Part shown: in pieces, positions 21,152-32,188 of the stretch | Layout of the letters: each line of letters starts with the position of its first letter | Numbering within the stretch: the stretch's first letter is position 1 | Assembly (NCBI GenBank): GCA_949358305.1 | Contig: OX442314.1 | Location: 47,996,581 to 48,060,580 of the forward strand | Reading direction: 5' to 3' | DNA from: Strigamia acuminata | Lineage: Eukaryota; Arthropoda; Chilopoda; Geophilomorpha; Linotaeniidae | DNA: 64,000 nt | Notes under the pieces: model-generated | Told to the model about the DNA's origin: nothing | The model's database searches: none | Seen by the model: only the letters and a program-made list of their open reading frames with translations | Position numbers and translations under genes: made by a program

Positions 21152-21450
21152 GGTTGGATGACGGCCAAGTGATTTTTGGGTTGGAGATTTCGATGAGATC
21201 GATGAATGTTTGTGAGAAATCAAAATTCTTGATCTCACCAGAATACGCCTACGAGCCGCTTGGTTGTCTAGGGAGGATCTCACCAGATTCGACTATTCTC
21301 TTTGTCGTGAAAATGGTGGAATATATCTACAATTTCGCCAGTGACGAGTTCAGCAAACGCACTCCGGATGAGCATTCTTCGGCAAGCTTTCCGGAGACAA
21401 TGCGAGTAGCACGCGCAGAGCATTCAACCGGAAAAGATCTGGAAGGATAA
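21152..21450 (+). pseudogene. FKBP-type PPIase exon, FKBP6/Shutdown-like
   Basis: After a clean acceptor (TTTTCCAG at 21144-21151) one open frame encodes the C-terminal half of an FK506-binding domain: GQVIFGLEISMRSM, then KSKFLISPEYAYEPLGC, then ISPDSTILFVVKMVEYI. The order GQVI-G-E, SPxYAY, G, I-P--T--F-V matches the FKBP fold. Cys after Leu-Gly, in place of the usual His, recalls FKBP6, whose insect homologue Shutdown is a piRNA-pathway co-chaperone. The N-terminal half of the domain and the TPR region expected downstream are not seen; the frame ends in a hydrophilic tail at 21450. It abuts F5 copy g at about 21135, so this is a captured exon or a gene disrupted by the repeats. Confidence 0.75.
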
Positions 21451-21699
21451 AAAATGTCCAAGGAAGCTCTGCAAAGCCTTCTGTACTAGTACCAGTATTT
21501 CATATGAAGGTAGATTAGATTAGATAGATTATTGAAAGAGAAGAGAGAGTTATTGCAAGAGAAAATTATATTATAAATTAATTAATTCTCAATACGGTAT
21601 ATTCTACAATCTACATTAATATTGTGGTTGATGGAAAAATAAACAAATTGACTGAAAACTTTATTTGCTTTTCCAAGGAAGCTCTGCAAACGTAAGAAA

Positions 21700-22796
21700 A
21701 ATTGAATACCACGCTTGCGTGTAACTTAATATGGTCGCGGCTGACTGCGGTGAGAAGGCAGGCGTTGGTCGAGGCCGAAGCCGCCGCGTTACGGCCGTCA
21801 GAACAGCAGTCAGGGGAATCCGGGGACGATGAACAAGCCACGCTGTGCGTGTCCATCGCTTTGGATCTCCACACCGAGGTCAACGAACAGGTTACCGAGC
21901 CGGTGGGAGCGCTACCGGCCCGGACCTGGGGCAGCATCATGTCGCTGGCCGGATGGTCGAGTCCATCCACGCCACGAGATGATGGCGAAAGAGTATAACC
22001 CGGGATGGCGCTTGCACCGAACCGGCGGAGAAGCAGCCCCAGTCGTCCATTTCGGAGGAGGATGTGATGCGGCTGGCGAGTTTGGAGGGCTTGTCTCTCG
22101 AGATTCAGCTGCAGTGCCGCTCAGACTCTGGGATGGTGGATTTGGAGCTAGAAGCTGCTCTGGGGAGTGAGGGACCGTTCGCGGAACCGGCGGAAGAGTC
22201 AGCTTTAACGGCACTAGGAGACCCGCCAATCGCGGTGAAAAACTACGAAATGTCATCACTGGGATTCGTGGATCCTGGAAGAAAGGCTTGGGTGCACACC
22301 GGAGTGATTAATTTTTATCTCTGGATGCTGGAAACGGCGCACCACAAGGTTTGCGCGTTCCGGGTCAAGCTAGTGGAAAAAATGATCAATCCTGCAAGGT
22401 ATTTGGAGGCAGTTGCTGAATTGAAGAAATCACGCAGCTCTTTATCTTGGATTGGAACTACTTCCCAACTCATGTGACCCTTTACGACCCATCGGGGTCG
22501 TTAAAACTTAACTACCGTTGTGACAGCATGTTCATAACTGCCTTACTGGAGCCGGAGTGTACTTCCCGAGGGCGTTCGAACAGTGGAATCACCCTTCAAT
22601 GCAACAATTGGATGAAGATTCCTGCGGTCCTACTGTGCTCTATTTTGCCCGTCGTTACATCATCGATCGGGACTGGATGCATATGGCGCACCCTGTTGAC
22701 CTAAGACAAAGGCTTGTCAACGAGATGGTGCATGAGCAGTTGCAATCGTTCGACACCGATAAGAAACCGGTGATCCGCTTGCTACCATTGGCTTAG
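21700..22796 (+). pseudogene. Diverged Ulp1/SENP-type protease pseudogene
   Basis: GC-richer than its surroundings. Frames 21702-21998, 22064-22477 and 22557-22796 each cover part of one protein. Homology to F7 is clear in PGRKAWVHTGVINFYLWMLE (versus WVHDTVVDLYLGML), LYDPSG (versus FYDSSG) and QLDEDSCGPTVLYFARRYII (versus QLDGDSCGPMILQFARRYMV). At least two frame changes are needed, one exactly at the expected catalytic His, where about two bases appear lost near 22430. The N-terminus is acidic and Ala-rich, unlike the basic N-terminus of F7. This is a second lineage of the same protease, not a recent copy. Confidence 0.75.
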
Positions 22797-22990
22797 CTTT
22801 TAATCAATACATATGGGATTGTTTCGTTAAGTGCTGGCCTGAAATTGAGCAAGCCGCAACAAAACGAAAAACCGATTCGACTGATATTAGCATAACTTTT
22901 GTTGAGAGGTACTTTATTGAAATCCAGAAGCGAGAGGAACGAGAGGAACTTCTATATTGGGAAAGCTTAGTTCTCTTGCTTTATATTTGT
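22784..22990 (+). CDS. Exon-like ORF following the diverged Ulp1
   Basis: Open frame through IWDCFVKCWPEIEQAA, FVERYFIEIQKREEREELLY and WESLVL, then hydrophobic AT-rich codons. Composition over the first 60 codons looks coding (charged, amphipathic), but no ATG or family is recognised. It overlaps the end of the Ulp1 pseudogene in another frame. Confidence 0.3.
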
Positions 22991-23354
22991 AAAGATCAAA
23001 TTTTTATTTATTTTTTACTTAAAAATCGAATTTGTATTAATATTTTTTTTTTTTTGAAAAATTTAGATTTGAGTCATTATTTGAACGAAGAACAAGAACA
23101 AGAACAAGAAGGACAAATAACAAAGAAGGACTTATCGTGTCGACAATTCACGAGGTTTCAATATTGTTTTGCTATTATTTGATTATTTGATATTATTTGA
23201 TATTTGCTAATATTGATTTTTCGCTTATAGATTGTCGGCATTTCTGTTACAACGTTGCAACTAGAATATATACGCTTTATATACAAATAAATATTATTTA
23301 TTTGATTATAATATTTGTTTCTAATCATAGTTTGAGGAAAAGCAAATAGTTTTG

Positions 23355-23636
23355 AACTTTGACGAGTTCAAGACCCTCGTTGGACTCAGACTTAACATCA
23401 GCTGTAGCATCTTTTAAGTTAACTCAGCTTATGGCTGAAAAGAAATACAAGAAGATTCAGGAAGCTGTTTCCCAAAAGCGGTAAAGGTTGAGGAGTCAAA
23501 GCCAGAAGTTAAAACTCCAGCATTGGAAAAGAAGAGAGGCAGACCGTGCAAAATCAAAGATGAATCGCTAATCAAGAAAACCAAATCCTGCATCGAAGAA
23601 AACGACGAAGGTTTAGAGCTGAGCGTTGATGAGTAA
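23355..23636 (+). pseudogene. AT-hook protein fragment
   Basis: Two frames one base apart read as one protein: SRPSLDSDLTSAVASFKLTQ...MAEKKYKKIQEAVSQK, then from about 23477 AVKVEESKPEVKTPALEKKR, GRPCK, ending EENDEGLELSVDE before TAA at 23634-23636. KKRGRPCK (about 23529-23552) is an AT-hook core (RGRP). The acidic C-terminus is typical of chromatin proteins with such hooks. A single-base indel near 23477 breaks it. It ends 90 bp before Dup-II. Confidence 0.55.
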
Positions 23637-23780
23637 AGAATTCTTTTACCTTTTTCTTTAAATTGTATGATATCTTAATTTTTTTATTATTCAAAGAAAA
23701 TCATTAATCAACCTTTTTCTGTAATAATTACTACCAATATCTTAGATATAAAGCATTGTATTCCTTATACGTGTATAATA

Positions 23781-23918
23781 ATGGGAGATAATAATGACGA
23801 AACACATTGGTCTTCTGATACACAAGAAGATGAAACGGGTGAATTAAAGAAGCAGCAAAAGCGTTCCCCGACCCCTAGTTCTCACAGACCAAACAAAAAA
23901 ACCAAAGCTGCAGATTGA
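23781..23918 (+). CDS. 45-residue acidic/basic ORF (Dup-II left)
   Basis: Begins MGDNNDETHWSSDTQEDETG and ends with a nuclear-localisation-like RPNKKTKAAD. Identical in the right copy. The acid-then-basic layout resembles the start of F1, but no alignment is evident. Could be the first exon of a lost gene. Confidence 0.35.
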   Translation: MGDNNDETHWSSDTQEDETGELKKQQKRSPTPSSHRPNKKTKAAD

Positions 23919-24479
23919 TTTTAAAAGTAGCTATAAAATTTTAAGCCTATGTGCCTATTGCCCATGTGGTCCAACTAGGTTTCAGGGGGTAGTTGGCAAC
24001 TACCCCCTGAAACACACAGCAGAATACACTACAGGTTACCATACAGATACAGGATATCATATGGGTATACACTACAGGATACCATATAGGCACAGGATAT
24101 AACATAAGTGCATGATATAACATAGGTGCATGATATACCATATGAATATACACTATAGGATACTATTTAAGCACATACTATAGGATGTACCATGATGTTT
24201 TGTTCCAAAATATTACAATACACCCCATAGGTTATTACTATAAGAATACCCTGTAATATTTTTTCATATGGGAGGGATATGAAATCAGTCTTTTACCACA
24301 CTGAAATTTAGGAAGGAGATCGACATAAAATCACCTTTTTGACGAAGATGGCTTATGTGAGCTGGGATGCTGCCAGATGCCAATAGGGTTGTGTACGTTG
24401 CCATTAAAATTTAAAGAGGTGATGGACTAACTCTGTCGGGGTATTGGGAATACGGCGCCTTATTTGGACGATACCGGAT

Positions 24480-24987
24480 GTAGACCCTAGGGATCGTGAG
24501 CTGCCATCAGAAGTTCATTCGGGATTATGCTACCAAGTCGAAAATTTTACAGCTAGTGACAACCAATTCGCCCAGTTTTGTTTGGGCGCCGAAAAATGAT
24601 GGAATGGACGACCAATTGAAGCAAGAGTTGTTGACCAGTAAATAGTTGGGCCACTTTAAGCAATTGTGCCTGTGGACACGAGTCGTCAAGGGTTGGGGGC
24701 GTCACTTTAATAGGTGCAGCGGAAAGGACGCACTCTCGAGGGCGGTGGAGGGCGGTACAGTGGACAAGATAACAATGTGGGCGGCAATTCTAATCAAAAA
24801 CGCCAGGTCGGGTCAGCAACAAGAACGGGTATAAGTTGCACATCGTGTGGTTATCCCACGAGAGATGGTAAAGGAGTTGATGGACAGGGCGCAAACAAAC
24901 TAACAATTCCACCGTGTTGAAAACGGCCGAGCATATTGTGAAGCAACATTGGTGGCCTGGGTTCACCGAGGACAAGAATTACAGATA
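24480..24987 (+). mobile_element. Ty3/mdg4-like retrotransposon pol remnant (Dup-II left)
   Basis: Badly frameshifted. Recognisable pieces are FIRDYATKSK followed by SPSFVWAPK (the end of reverse transcriptase running into the RNase H side), and IPREMVKELMDRAQ followed by AEHIVKQHWWPGFTEDKNY, the layout of the integrase N-terminal zinc-binding region before the catalytic core. Stops and frame changes separate them and no LTRs are visible. The pieces are only about 350 bp apart, so much of pol is deleted. Confidence 0.6.
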
Positions 24988-25018
24988 GAGGGAGAAATCA
25001 GTAAACAACGTCACTAAT

Positions 25019-25266
25019 TGGTAATTGCTGCACTCCTATATTGGATACAGGCTAATGATACCATTACTATGGTAATTGCTGTACTTCAACATTGGATACA
25101 GGCTAATCATATCATTACTATGGTAATTGCTGTACTCCTATATCGGTTACAGGCTAATGATACCATTACTATGGTAATTGCTGTACTTCAACATTGGATA
25201 CAGGCTAATCATACCATTACTATGGTAATTGCTGTACTTCAACATTGGATACAGGCTAATCATACC
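25019..25266 (+). repeat. 51-bp tandem array (5 units)
   Basis: Unit GGTAATTGCTGTACTTCAAC... of 51 bp (17 codons), open in frame on both strands. The right Dup-II copy (55711-55907) has 4 units. Confidence 0.9.
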
Positions 25267-25560
25267 AAAATTCTCTCCAACTGGAAGGACAACTGGCACG
25301 TATTGATGGGGAAAATGTAAAAAAAACAATGGGCAGAAATCAAACGGAAATGTGAAATACCAAAATGCTCTCCAACAATAAGAACAACTGGCACGTAGTG
25401 ATGGGAAAAATGTAAAAAAACAATGGGCAGAAATCAAACGGAAATGTGAAATACCAAAATGCTCTCCAACAAGAAGAACAACTGGCACGTAGTGATGGGG
25501 AAAATGTAAAAAACAATGGGCAGAAATCAAACGGAAATGCAAAATACCAAAATCCCAATG
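25267..25560 (+). repeat. 94-bp tandem array (3 units)
   Basis: Unit contains CTCTCCAACAAGAAGAACAA and AATGGGCAGAAATCAAACGG. Three units here, six at 55908-56483, which explains the change of offset between Dup-II copies. Confidence 0.9.
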
Positions 25561-25829
25561 CCAGAGCTCTGTTTTGGCTAAGCTAGACTTTGGACAAAAC
25601 CAACTAGCTTTCCCAGGGGTGACCACGAGGAGGTACAGAGTTGGACTTTACACCCCCAAATTCAAAACACAAAATTCGAGTCATTTTTAATCTCGTCGTT
25701 CTCAAATTACTCGCCGTTTTTGTCCCACGACAAGAATAAAAATGACTAAAAGTGAATAATTAATTGAATACATAGATAATTCAATTAATTATTCATGTAT
25801 TCAATTAATTATTTATAAAAATTCATGAA

Positions 25830-26290
25830 TAATTAATTAAACACATAAATATTACCAAAAAAACAACCTTCCCGCCTGGTAGCACGTTCCATATGGAGAC
25901 AAAGAACTCCGTACAAATAGCGATGGTTGGACCTGAAAAACAGACAAAAATACCTAAATAAACATCTAAAAATATTGTCTTACTCACGATGTACACTAAT
26001 TTCACTCTTTTACGCATATTTTACCCATCCTTGCCTGTTATTTGCTCATCAAAAATTAATCGCTGACTAGCGCTGTTATGCCACGTCATCAACTGCTCTG
26101 TACCGATGGTTGCACCTAAAAAACAGACAAAAAAACCTAAAAAACAGACAAAAAAACCTAAATAAACATCTACAAATGTTATCTCACTCACGATGTACAT
26201 CGATTACACTCTTTTTCGCATACTTTACCCATCCTCGCCTCTTATTTGCACATTAAAAATCAATCGGTTACGAGCGCTTTCATGCCACGT
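25830..26290 (-). pseudogene. Minus-strand exon pair, tandemly duplicated
   Basis: Two diverged units of about 190 bp (25917-26100 and 26101-26290). On the minus strand each has MRKRVKLVYI or its decayed version, a donor (ATC/GTGAGT), a short intron ending in TTTTTCAG or similar, and a following exon starting with GTCCAACCATCG or GTGCAACCATCG. The intact junction gives LVYI-VQPSLFVRSS. It looks like a small gene whose exon-intron unit was duplicated; the second unit has stops. Also at 56754-57220. Confidence 0.4.
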
Positions 26291-27654
26291 CCTCAACTGC
26301 TCCGAATCGATGCTGAATGACGCGGATGCGCTTCGGGCATCACACCAGGAAAGACCGATGCTTCAACAGTCTGAAAATCCCAACACGGCTTCGAATTTAA
26401 CTTCGTTAGACACTGTTGACCCATTAGTCACTTCTGGGCGCACCTGTTGCAAAGAGCAGATGACATCATAGCCGTCTTATCCTGTGTTTTGTTTAAGGTT
26501 TATTTTTGTATTTTAGGTCAAGAATAAACCAGTTTTTTGTAAACATTTTTACTGATACATTACAGTTGTCGCTCGTCCTTCCACCCGTAGACACGGCTAA
26601 CAATTGGTCACGTGACTTGTTTTGAAATAATAAATACCGTATTTCAAATTTGTGACGCACGAAGAAGTCACAAAACATTTTAAAAAGCATTTAAATATTC
26701 AACAATACACCTCGTAATTAAAAACAAAATGTTCTTTAAACTTTTTTTTAAATCCCGGTTTCCCTAAAACCCGGACGATCAGCACCAAAATGGCTGCGTT
26801 GTATAACTGCCAGTTTACTCGTACTTATTCCGCTCGCAGAAGCAGACACGCCGCATACTGCACTTACGACGACATTCAAACTTGATTAACTGTTGAGCGT
26901 CACCACTGCAACTCTGTCATGCATTTGTTAATTTCCTGTAAATAGCGTTAAATTGGTTTGAACGTTCTTCTTCTGTCTTGTAGCATTTGTCTAAACGATT
27001 CGTTAGCTTATAAATAGAGTTTTTCTGGGTTTTCGTATATGTTTGTTATTTCTTTACACTTTTTTCTTGCCTAAATAAAATTATTCTTAATAAAATTAAA
27101 TTAATTCCTTCTATTTTCTAATATTAAACTTTTTCATAACTTGTTGAACTTAAGTTTAATTTCTTATTCAAAATATTACATCAGAAAGTTTGGAAATCTC
27201 CTCATCCAACAACGACCAATTAAAACTGCTCGAACTCGTGCTGGTACTGGATCCTGGGGTAGCCTTCAAATTCAAACACGATGTAACAGATGGATTTTTT
27301 TTAAAAGAAATAGATAAATCAACTCAAACAAAACATCCTATTGCTATTACCGCACTCTCAAGCTAAAATAATAAAAAAAATTCGATCTAACATATTAATT
27401 TTCTGGTAACAAAGGCTCGATTTGCCATCGTAGACAAATCAAACATTTCATCTGTCACTTTATAAGTAGGAGCCAATGCCGGTGTGCTAATATATAGCAA
27501 TGGGCGATGAACCTCATCCAAAACCTAAAAAATAAAAGGTAAAAATAAGACTTAATCGTTGGATTAATTAATTTGACGATTTTTCATTTATAGTAAAAGG
27601 ACTGTTGCTTTTTGTTGGAGAAGTAAGTGGAAAATCGTCAAATTAATTAATCTA

Positions 27655-27915
27655 TTAATAAACCACAGTGTGTTTCCTCTGTATGTTTACCAAATGCCAT
27701 TTGAAGTAAAGAGAGTATCGTATATGCATAAATTCAGCAATATCTAACACTCGAGCTGCAGGATGTTTACGACAAACAGATTCTCTTCGCGGCACTTGCG
27801 TTCTTATAGCTTGGAATCTTCTCAGTATAGTCGACCAAACTCGATAAAAAGACGAGTTCAACATCGAACTGCAATACAAAGCAATTTGAACGCACCTGTG
27901 GAAAACAAACAAGAT
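27655..27915 (-). pseudogene. Minus-strand exon-like ORF
   Basis: After an acceptor (TTTCCACAG) the minus strand is open for about 85 codons with many Arg residues: TILRRFQAIRTQVPRRESVC, then ARVLDIAEFMHIRYS, KWHLVNIQRKH. The right Dup-II copy (58881-59105) has deletions and a changed frame but preserves CSSMLN-SF-RV-STILR-FQA. Unknown family. Confidence 0.35.
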
Positions 27916-27997
27916 ATTAATAGATGACATGCGTTAATATAAGAAATACGGAGTAATTCTTACCAGGTAAGATTTGCTAATTTGCTCAAAACTAATA

Positions 27998-28420
27998 TAA
28001 AAATGGCCACTTTTAGCCATTTTTCATGGCAACAATGGCCGTTTTATGTCAAAAATGGACGTTTCAAGCCGTTTTTCGTGGTAAAAATGGCCGTTTTCGT
28101 CAAAAACAGCCCTTTTAAGCCATTTTTATGCTAAAAATGGCCATTTTTAGCCATTTTTAATGGTAATAATGGCAATTTTCGTTAAAAGCAGCCATTTTTA
28201 GCAATTTTTCATGCTAAAAATGGCCATTTTTAGGCGTTTTTAGCCGTTTTTAGCCATTTTTAATGGTAAAAATGTAACGTTTTCAATGACGAAAATAACG
28301 TTTCAGCAACGTTTTCAACGGAACAAGTTATTTTTTAAATTTCCCGGTTCCCGGTTCCGCGATTTCTCAACCGGGTTTCTCGGGAAATCGGTACCCCGGT
28401 TTCCCGGTACCGAAACCCTA
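27998..28420. mobile_element. hAT-like nonautonomous element, left end deleted (Dup-II left)
   Basis: Contains AAAATGGCC...GCCATTTTT repeats and the right terminal region built of TTCCCGG / GGTACC palindromes ending ACCGAAACCCTA at 28420. It is followed by ATAGCGAT (28421-28428), which matches the left flank of the fuller copy. The left end is missing: sequence goes directly from TAATATAA to repeat. Confidence 0.75.
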
Positions 28421-28429
28421 ATAGCGATC

Positions 28430-31000
28430 GAGGTGTTACGCTGGGACAAATGTTGTGGAAGCTTAGCTTCCTTAGCTTTCTTGAGGTAAAAAAAACAAGC
28501 CGTGTTGATGTAATTGAAATTCGACGTCCCAACATCAAAATTCGGTCAGTTCAAAACGGAAAGCACAACAGGAGAATTCAGTTGGACGTCGTAGAGGTTC
28601 CCGATTCATGCAAGTTGACCAAAGATACTCCTCACGTTGTTTTTTTTTGTCATACAAATTTTCCATCTAATCAAAGAAAGAAAATTATACCATTAAAATT
28701 TTACATAAATCATAAATCATAAAAATTAAAATTATTTAAAATTATTGAATTGGAGGAAAAATCGATCCGAATTGTAGTTGAATCGTTGATCGTCTCTGAA
28801 AATTAAATGTTCAGATTTTTAATAACATCTTAATAATTTGTAACAAGGTTTTTCTCCACTCATCTGATTGAATCCGTCATTTGGACTTAAAAGATTTGTT
28901 TCTGGTTGCATCAATTCGAAAACGGTCCAAAGTCAGTGCTTGTTTCTGTAAAAATGGAAGTCATTTAATTAGTTGCATTTTAAATATTTAATTAGGACAC
29001 TAAAGCGTTTCTTACCGTTATTTCCTTTTATGTTGCTGTTAATTTAAGTAGTTTGTTCCGATTCTAGTGTTGTTTGTAGTTCACATGACAGTTTCCCGTT
29101 CATTTGTCTTTGTAGCCTGAAAAGGCATTTAAAAGAGGTGTAAATTGAGTAAGGGATTTCAATTACGATCTTATTAAAATTAAAAGCACCAGGGATTCAC
29201 TTTCTGTTGGCGTCTTTGAGCTGTGTTGTCGTTTGGAGTCGATTTCTACCTCATGTCGGGTTCAAGGAAAGGACGCGGTTATCACACTGACGATCGGGAG
29301 TGAGTTCGGTCCTCACACTCATGATGTAGAGCTAAAATGTATAATTTCAATTCAATGTTATGTTTAGTTATTAAATGAATATTGATTCTTACCTTTTTAG
29401 TCATTTGTTTGGTGTGAGAGGTCATGTTCAAGCTATTTTGAGTCGGTATTAGTTTTTCCCGAGTGTCAGGTCCGCCATTTTGTACTGCTGCTGTCCTGAA
29501 TGTATGAGATGGTTTGACTAAATTATAGATGAAATTATAGTAAATTACAAATGATTTGTATTGATATTAAAATGTTATTCTCAATATTAGCCATGTAACT
29601 TATGCTGTTGAGGTGTTGATATTATTGATTACATGTTAGCGGGATGCAGCCATTTGATTGGTTGATAATTTTAAGGGTATGTGTTGTATTAAATATTACA
29701 ATAATTTAAGTTAGGGATGTGTTTCCAGAACTGTTTTTTTTTATAATTAGTGTACTTCTTTGCAATTTAGATCGTTATATTGTCAATTTACCATTTTACG
29801 TGAAATGTTAAGACACATGCTACGGTAGCTCACAAGAACTGTTTGTATTTACGATGTCTCGTCCTACGGAAGAACGTGTGCCTTTGTATTTCGGCACTTG
29901 GAATTAAGCTCGCTTCGATGTTACGATTAAGTTGTGTTCCTTCTACGTTCGAGTTGTCGTTCAATAAGAATAATTTAATTCTCAATGAATAAACGTGTTG
30001 TAACGAGATCGATCTCCAATAAGCAATTAAAGAAATCCCATCTTTTAACCATTCCTTCACCTTATTTGGATGTAGAAATTTTAACACTCCATTTTCCTTC
30101 ATTAGGCCCAATTAAAAAACAAGGCCATTTCAGATCAACCTATCTTTTATACATCAATTGTCTTTTTATTTTTTTATCTTTGTTTTCATTCTACATCCAG
30201 GGTCAGAGTTAATTTTTTTCCCTCACCCCTCGACCAATCAACACAGTTGTTCAGGTCGAAAAGTAGGATCCAGGGAAAAATTTTAAAAGAAATCCAAAAT
30301 CCGCCACCAAAATCACCAATCCACAATATACTGTATAATAAAAAACAACCAAGACCCAAAACCCCGTACACAAAACACTGAATCCAAAACTTAATATACA
30401 AAGTGCAAAATACCAAAACACGAAATGGATATTCAACATAAAGCAAGGTACAGAGTTACACAACCTAAACAATTTGCACACAATTATGATATTCAACTCC
30501 AAATATTTGAGCCTTCAACTCAGGATGTTGGACTGTTGTAGAAAACATTTAACCTATAAACAACTTGTATGGAAAAATAAACAGTCAATGTACACTTTTA
30601 TTCAACAACTAGTTTGAGTGTAGACTACCATCAAACACTATCATGCATTCTACGAATGTGATTGATGTTATTTTGACAACAGTTTTATGTGAAGCACTTC
30701 CACCACCAAAAGATTTTATTATCCATTAAGCAAGGTTAGTTTTTAAACTTCTCTTATTTAAAAAAAATAATGTAAATAATAATATTTTATCATTAAAAGA
30801 CTTTCAGCAAAACAAATCAGCAATCAAAATGTTTAAAATTTGGAAATTTGTGGAAGTGTGGTATTTTATTAATTTTCATTTTCATTGCAGTATGTGTTGT
30901 TTATAAATTATAATACCTACAAATATACTAATGGTACTGTTTTTTTTCTTTTGTTATGATTATTATTTTTATTAATAAATGCATTTTAATAGTCTTCCAA
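28430..31000. other. Mostly unassigned DNA in Dup-II (also 60430-62940)
   Basis: 28484-28722 has a coding-like frame (VIEIRRPNIKIRSV, LDVVEVPDSCKLTKDTPHVV) that carries a stop in the right copy. 29830-30111 (minus) is an open 93-codon frame identical in both copies, without features. The remainder is AT-rich with small repeats and no recognisable gene. Confidence 0.4.
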
Positions 31001-31019
31001 AATTATCATATGTGACCAG

Positions 31020-31440
31020 CTGTTCACTCAGCCTGTGTCACTTCACTGCGACACACGGCGCTTCCAAGCTCTCGCGCACCTCGTGTTTCTCGTGCGCGAC
31101 CTGGCGCGGTCCCCCGCACCAGGTGGAGCTGTCGGTCGTTGGCTCCGGCCAATTGGGAACCGGAAGTGCCCTTTCCGGAAGTGGTGGGCCCCGCAGTAGC
31201 CCGACAGTTGATTCTTGACCAGCATGGCGAACGGTCGCTTTCCGACCTTCTTCGCAATGCCGATCATAGTTGAGACCCGAAGGACCGACGCAGCAATGCT
31301 GTCGCCGGTCGGGACCTGAGCGTCCAACACGCCGTGTTCGCCGCACGTTTCTAAAGAACGTTGCGACGACGCGGCACAAACTGCGATAACCGATCTCACG
31401 TGTCATGGCGATCTACCGATTGCCGTGCCACGTGGTCGAA
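31020..31440. other. GC-rich island with overlapping open frames (also 62958-63378)
   Basis: A 420-bp GC-rich block in AT-rich DNA. Two minus frames (31038-31406 and 31043-31399) and one plus frame are open. The frame containing MIGIAKKVGKRPFAMLVKNQ looks most protein-like, but no family could be assigned. It could be an exon remnant or a CpG-type regulatory region. Confidence 0.35.
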
Positions 31441-32188
31441 TCAGGAATAGCGGCAAAACCGCTATTACATTTGGGAAATACACCTTGAGACACCATATCA
31501 TACCCCTAGACAACAATAAAGTAATAACCAAAACCTAAACTTGTGTCTTTCGTGTATTTCGTGGATTTAATCATCGTGTGTGTTGCGTCCAGCGCCTCGT
31601 GGTCCTCCCCAGACCACGTGGCGTCCGTCCGAACACTCACACATATTCCATCATTTAATGTTTCATCGACTAATGTTTCATCGACTAGAAGTATCACCAA
31701 TTCCACAAAACGAAAAATTTCAATAAACTCTGAACAATGAGGAGCACGACTTGCAGGTGCTTGTTAGACATTACCATTTCACGACTTGCAGGTGCTTGTT
31801 AGACATTACCATTTCACTGTTTCACTATTTCACTATTTCCGAGCATTCATACCTCTCGACTGACACCATCCACCACGACCGTGGAGTCCAAGTGAAAAGC
31901 CACTCCCTATTCTTGCGTGGATTTATTAGGTAAACATCAGAATAATTTGTATTTTAAGAATGTAATCACAATTACGGCTACTTCGAGATTCGTGACAAGG
32001 TAAGTTTCATTGATTAATCCTCCCCACCCCAACCAAGAATCAATTTTGATTCTGGAAAGTGTTTTTTTTATTTTTTTTTTAATTAAAAAAAATGTTTTTC
32101 TTTCTAATTTTTTTTGTATTTTGCTTTTTTATCATTTAAAACTTTTAAAAACAAGCAGGGATTTGTAATGCAGGGAAGCATTACATAT

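Larger units (their letters stand above)
23728..32062. repeat. Dup-II, left copy
   Basis: Direct repeat of 54420-64000. Offsets change at tandem arrays (30692 before, 30924 after) and at the hAT-like element (31938 beyond it). Right of the hAT-like element the copies look nearly identical; left of it they show substitutions and indels. The true right end is unknown because the other copy reaches the window edge. Confidence 0.95.

Noticed and set aside
25147-25626. 159-codon minus-strand ORF with repeated FWYFTFPFDFCPLFF
   Set aside because: Translation of the 94-bp and 51-bp arrays; changes with unit number between copies.
30251-30502. 83-codon hydrophobic minus-strand ORF in both Dup-II copies
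   Set aside because: Arises from low-complexity CCAAAA-type repeats; composition explains it.
31038-31406. Glycosyltransferase-like (GT11) fragment in the GC-rich island
   Set aside because: Only a short IGIAKK-type string is reminiscent; the expected preceding Gly-Asn motif is absent.
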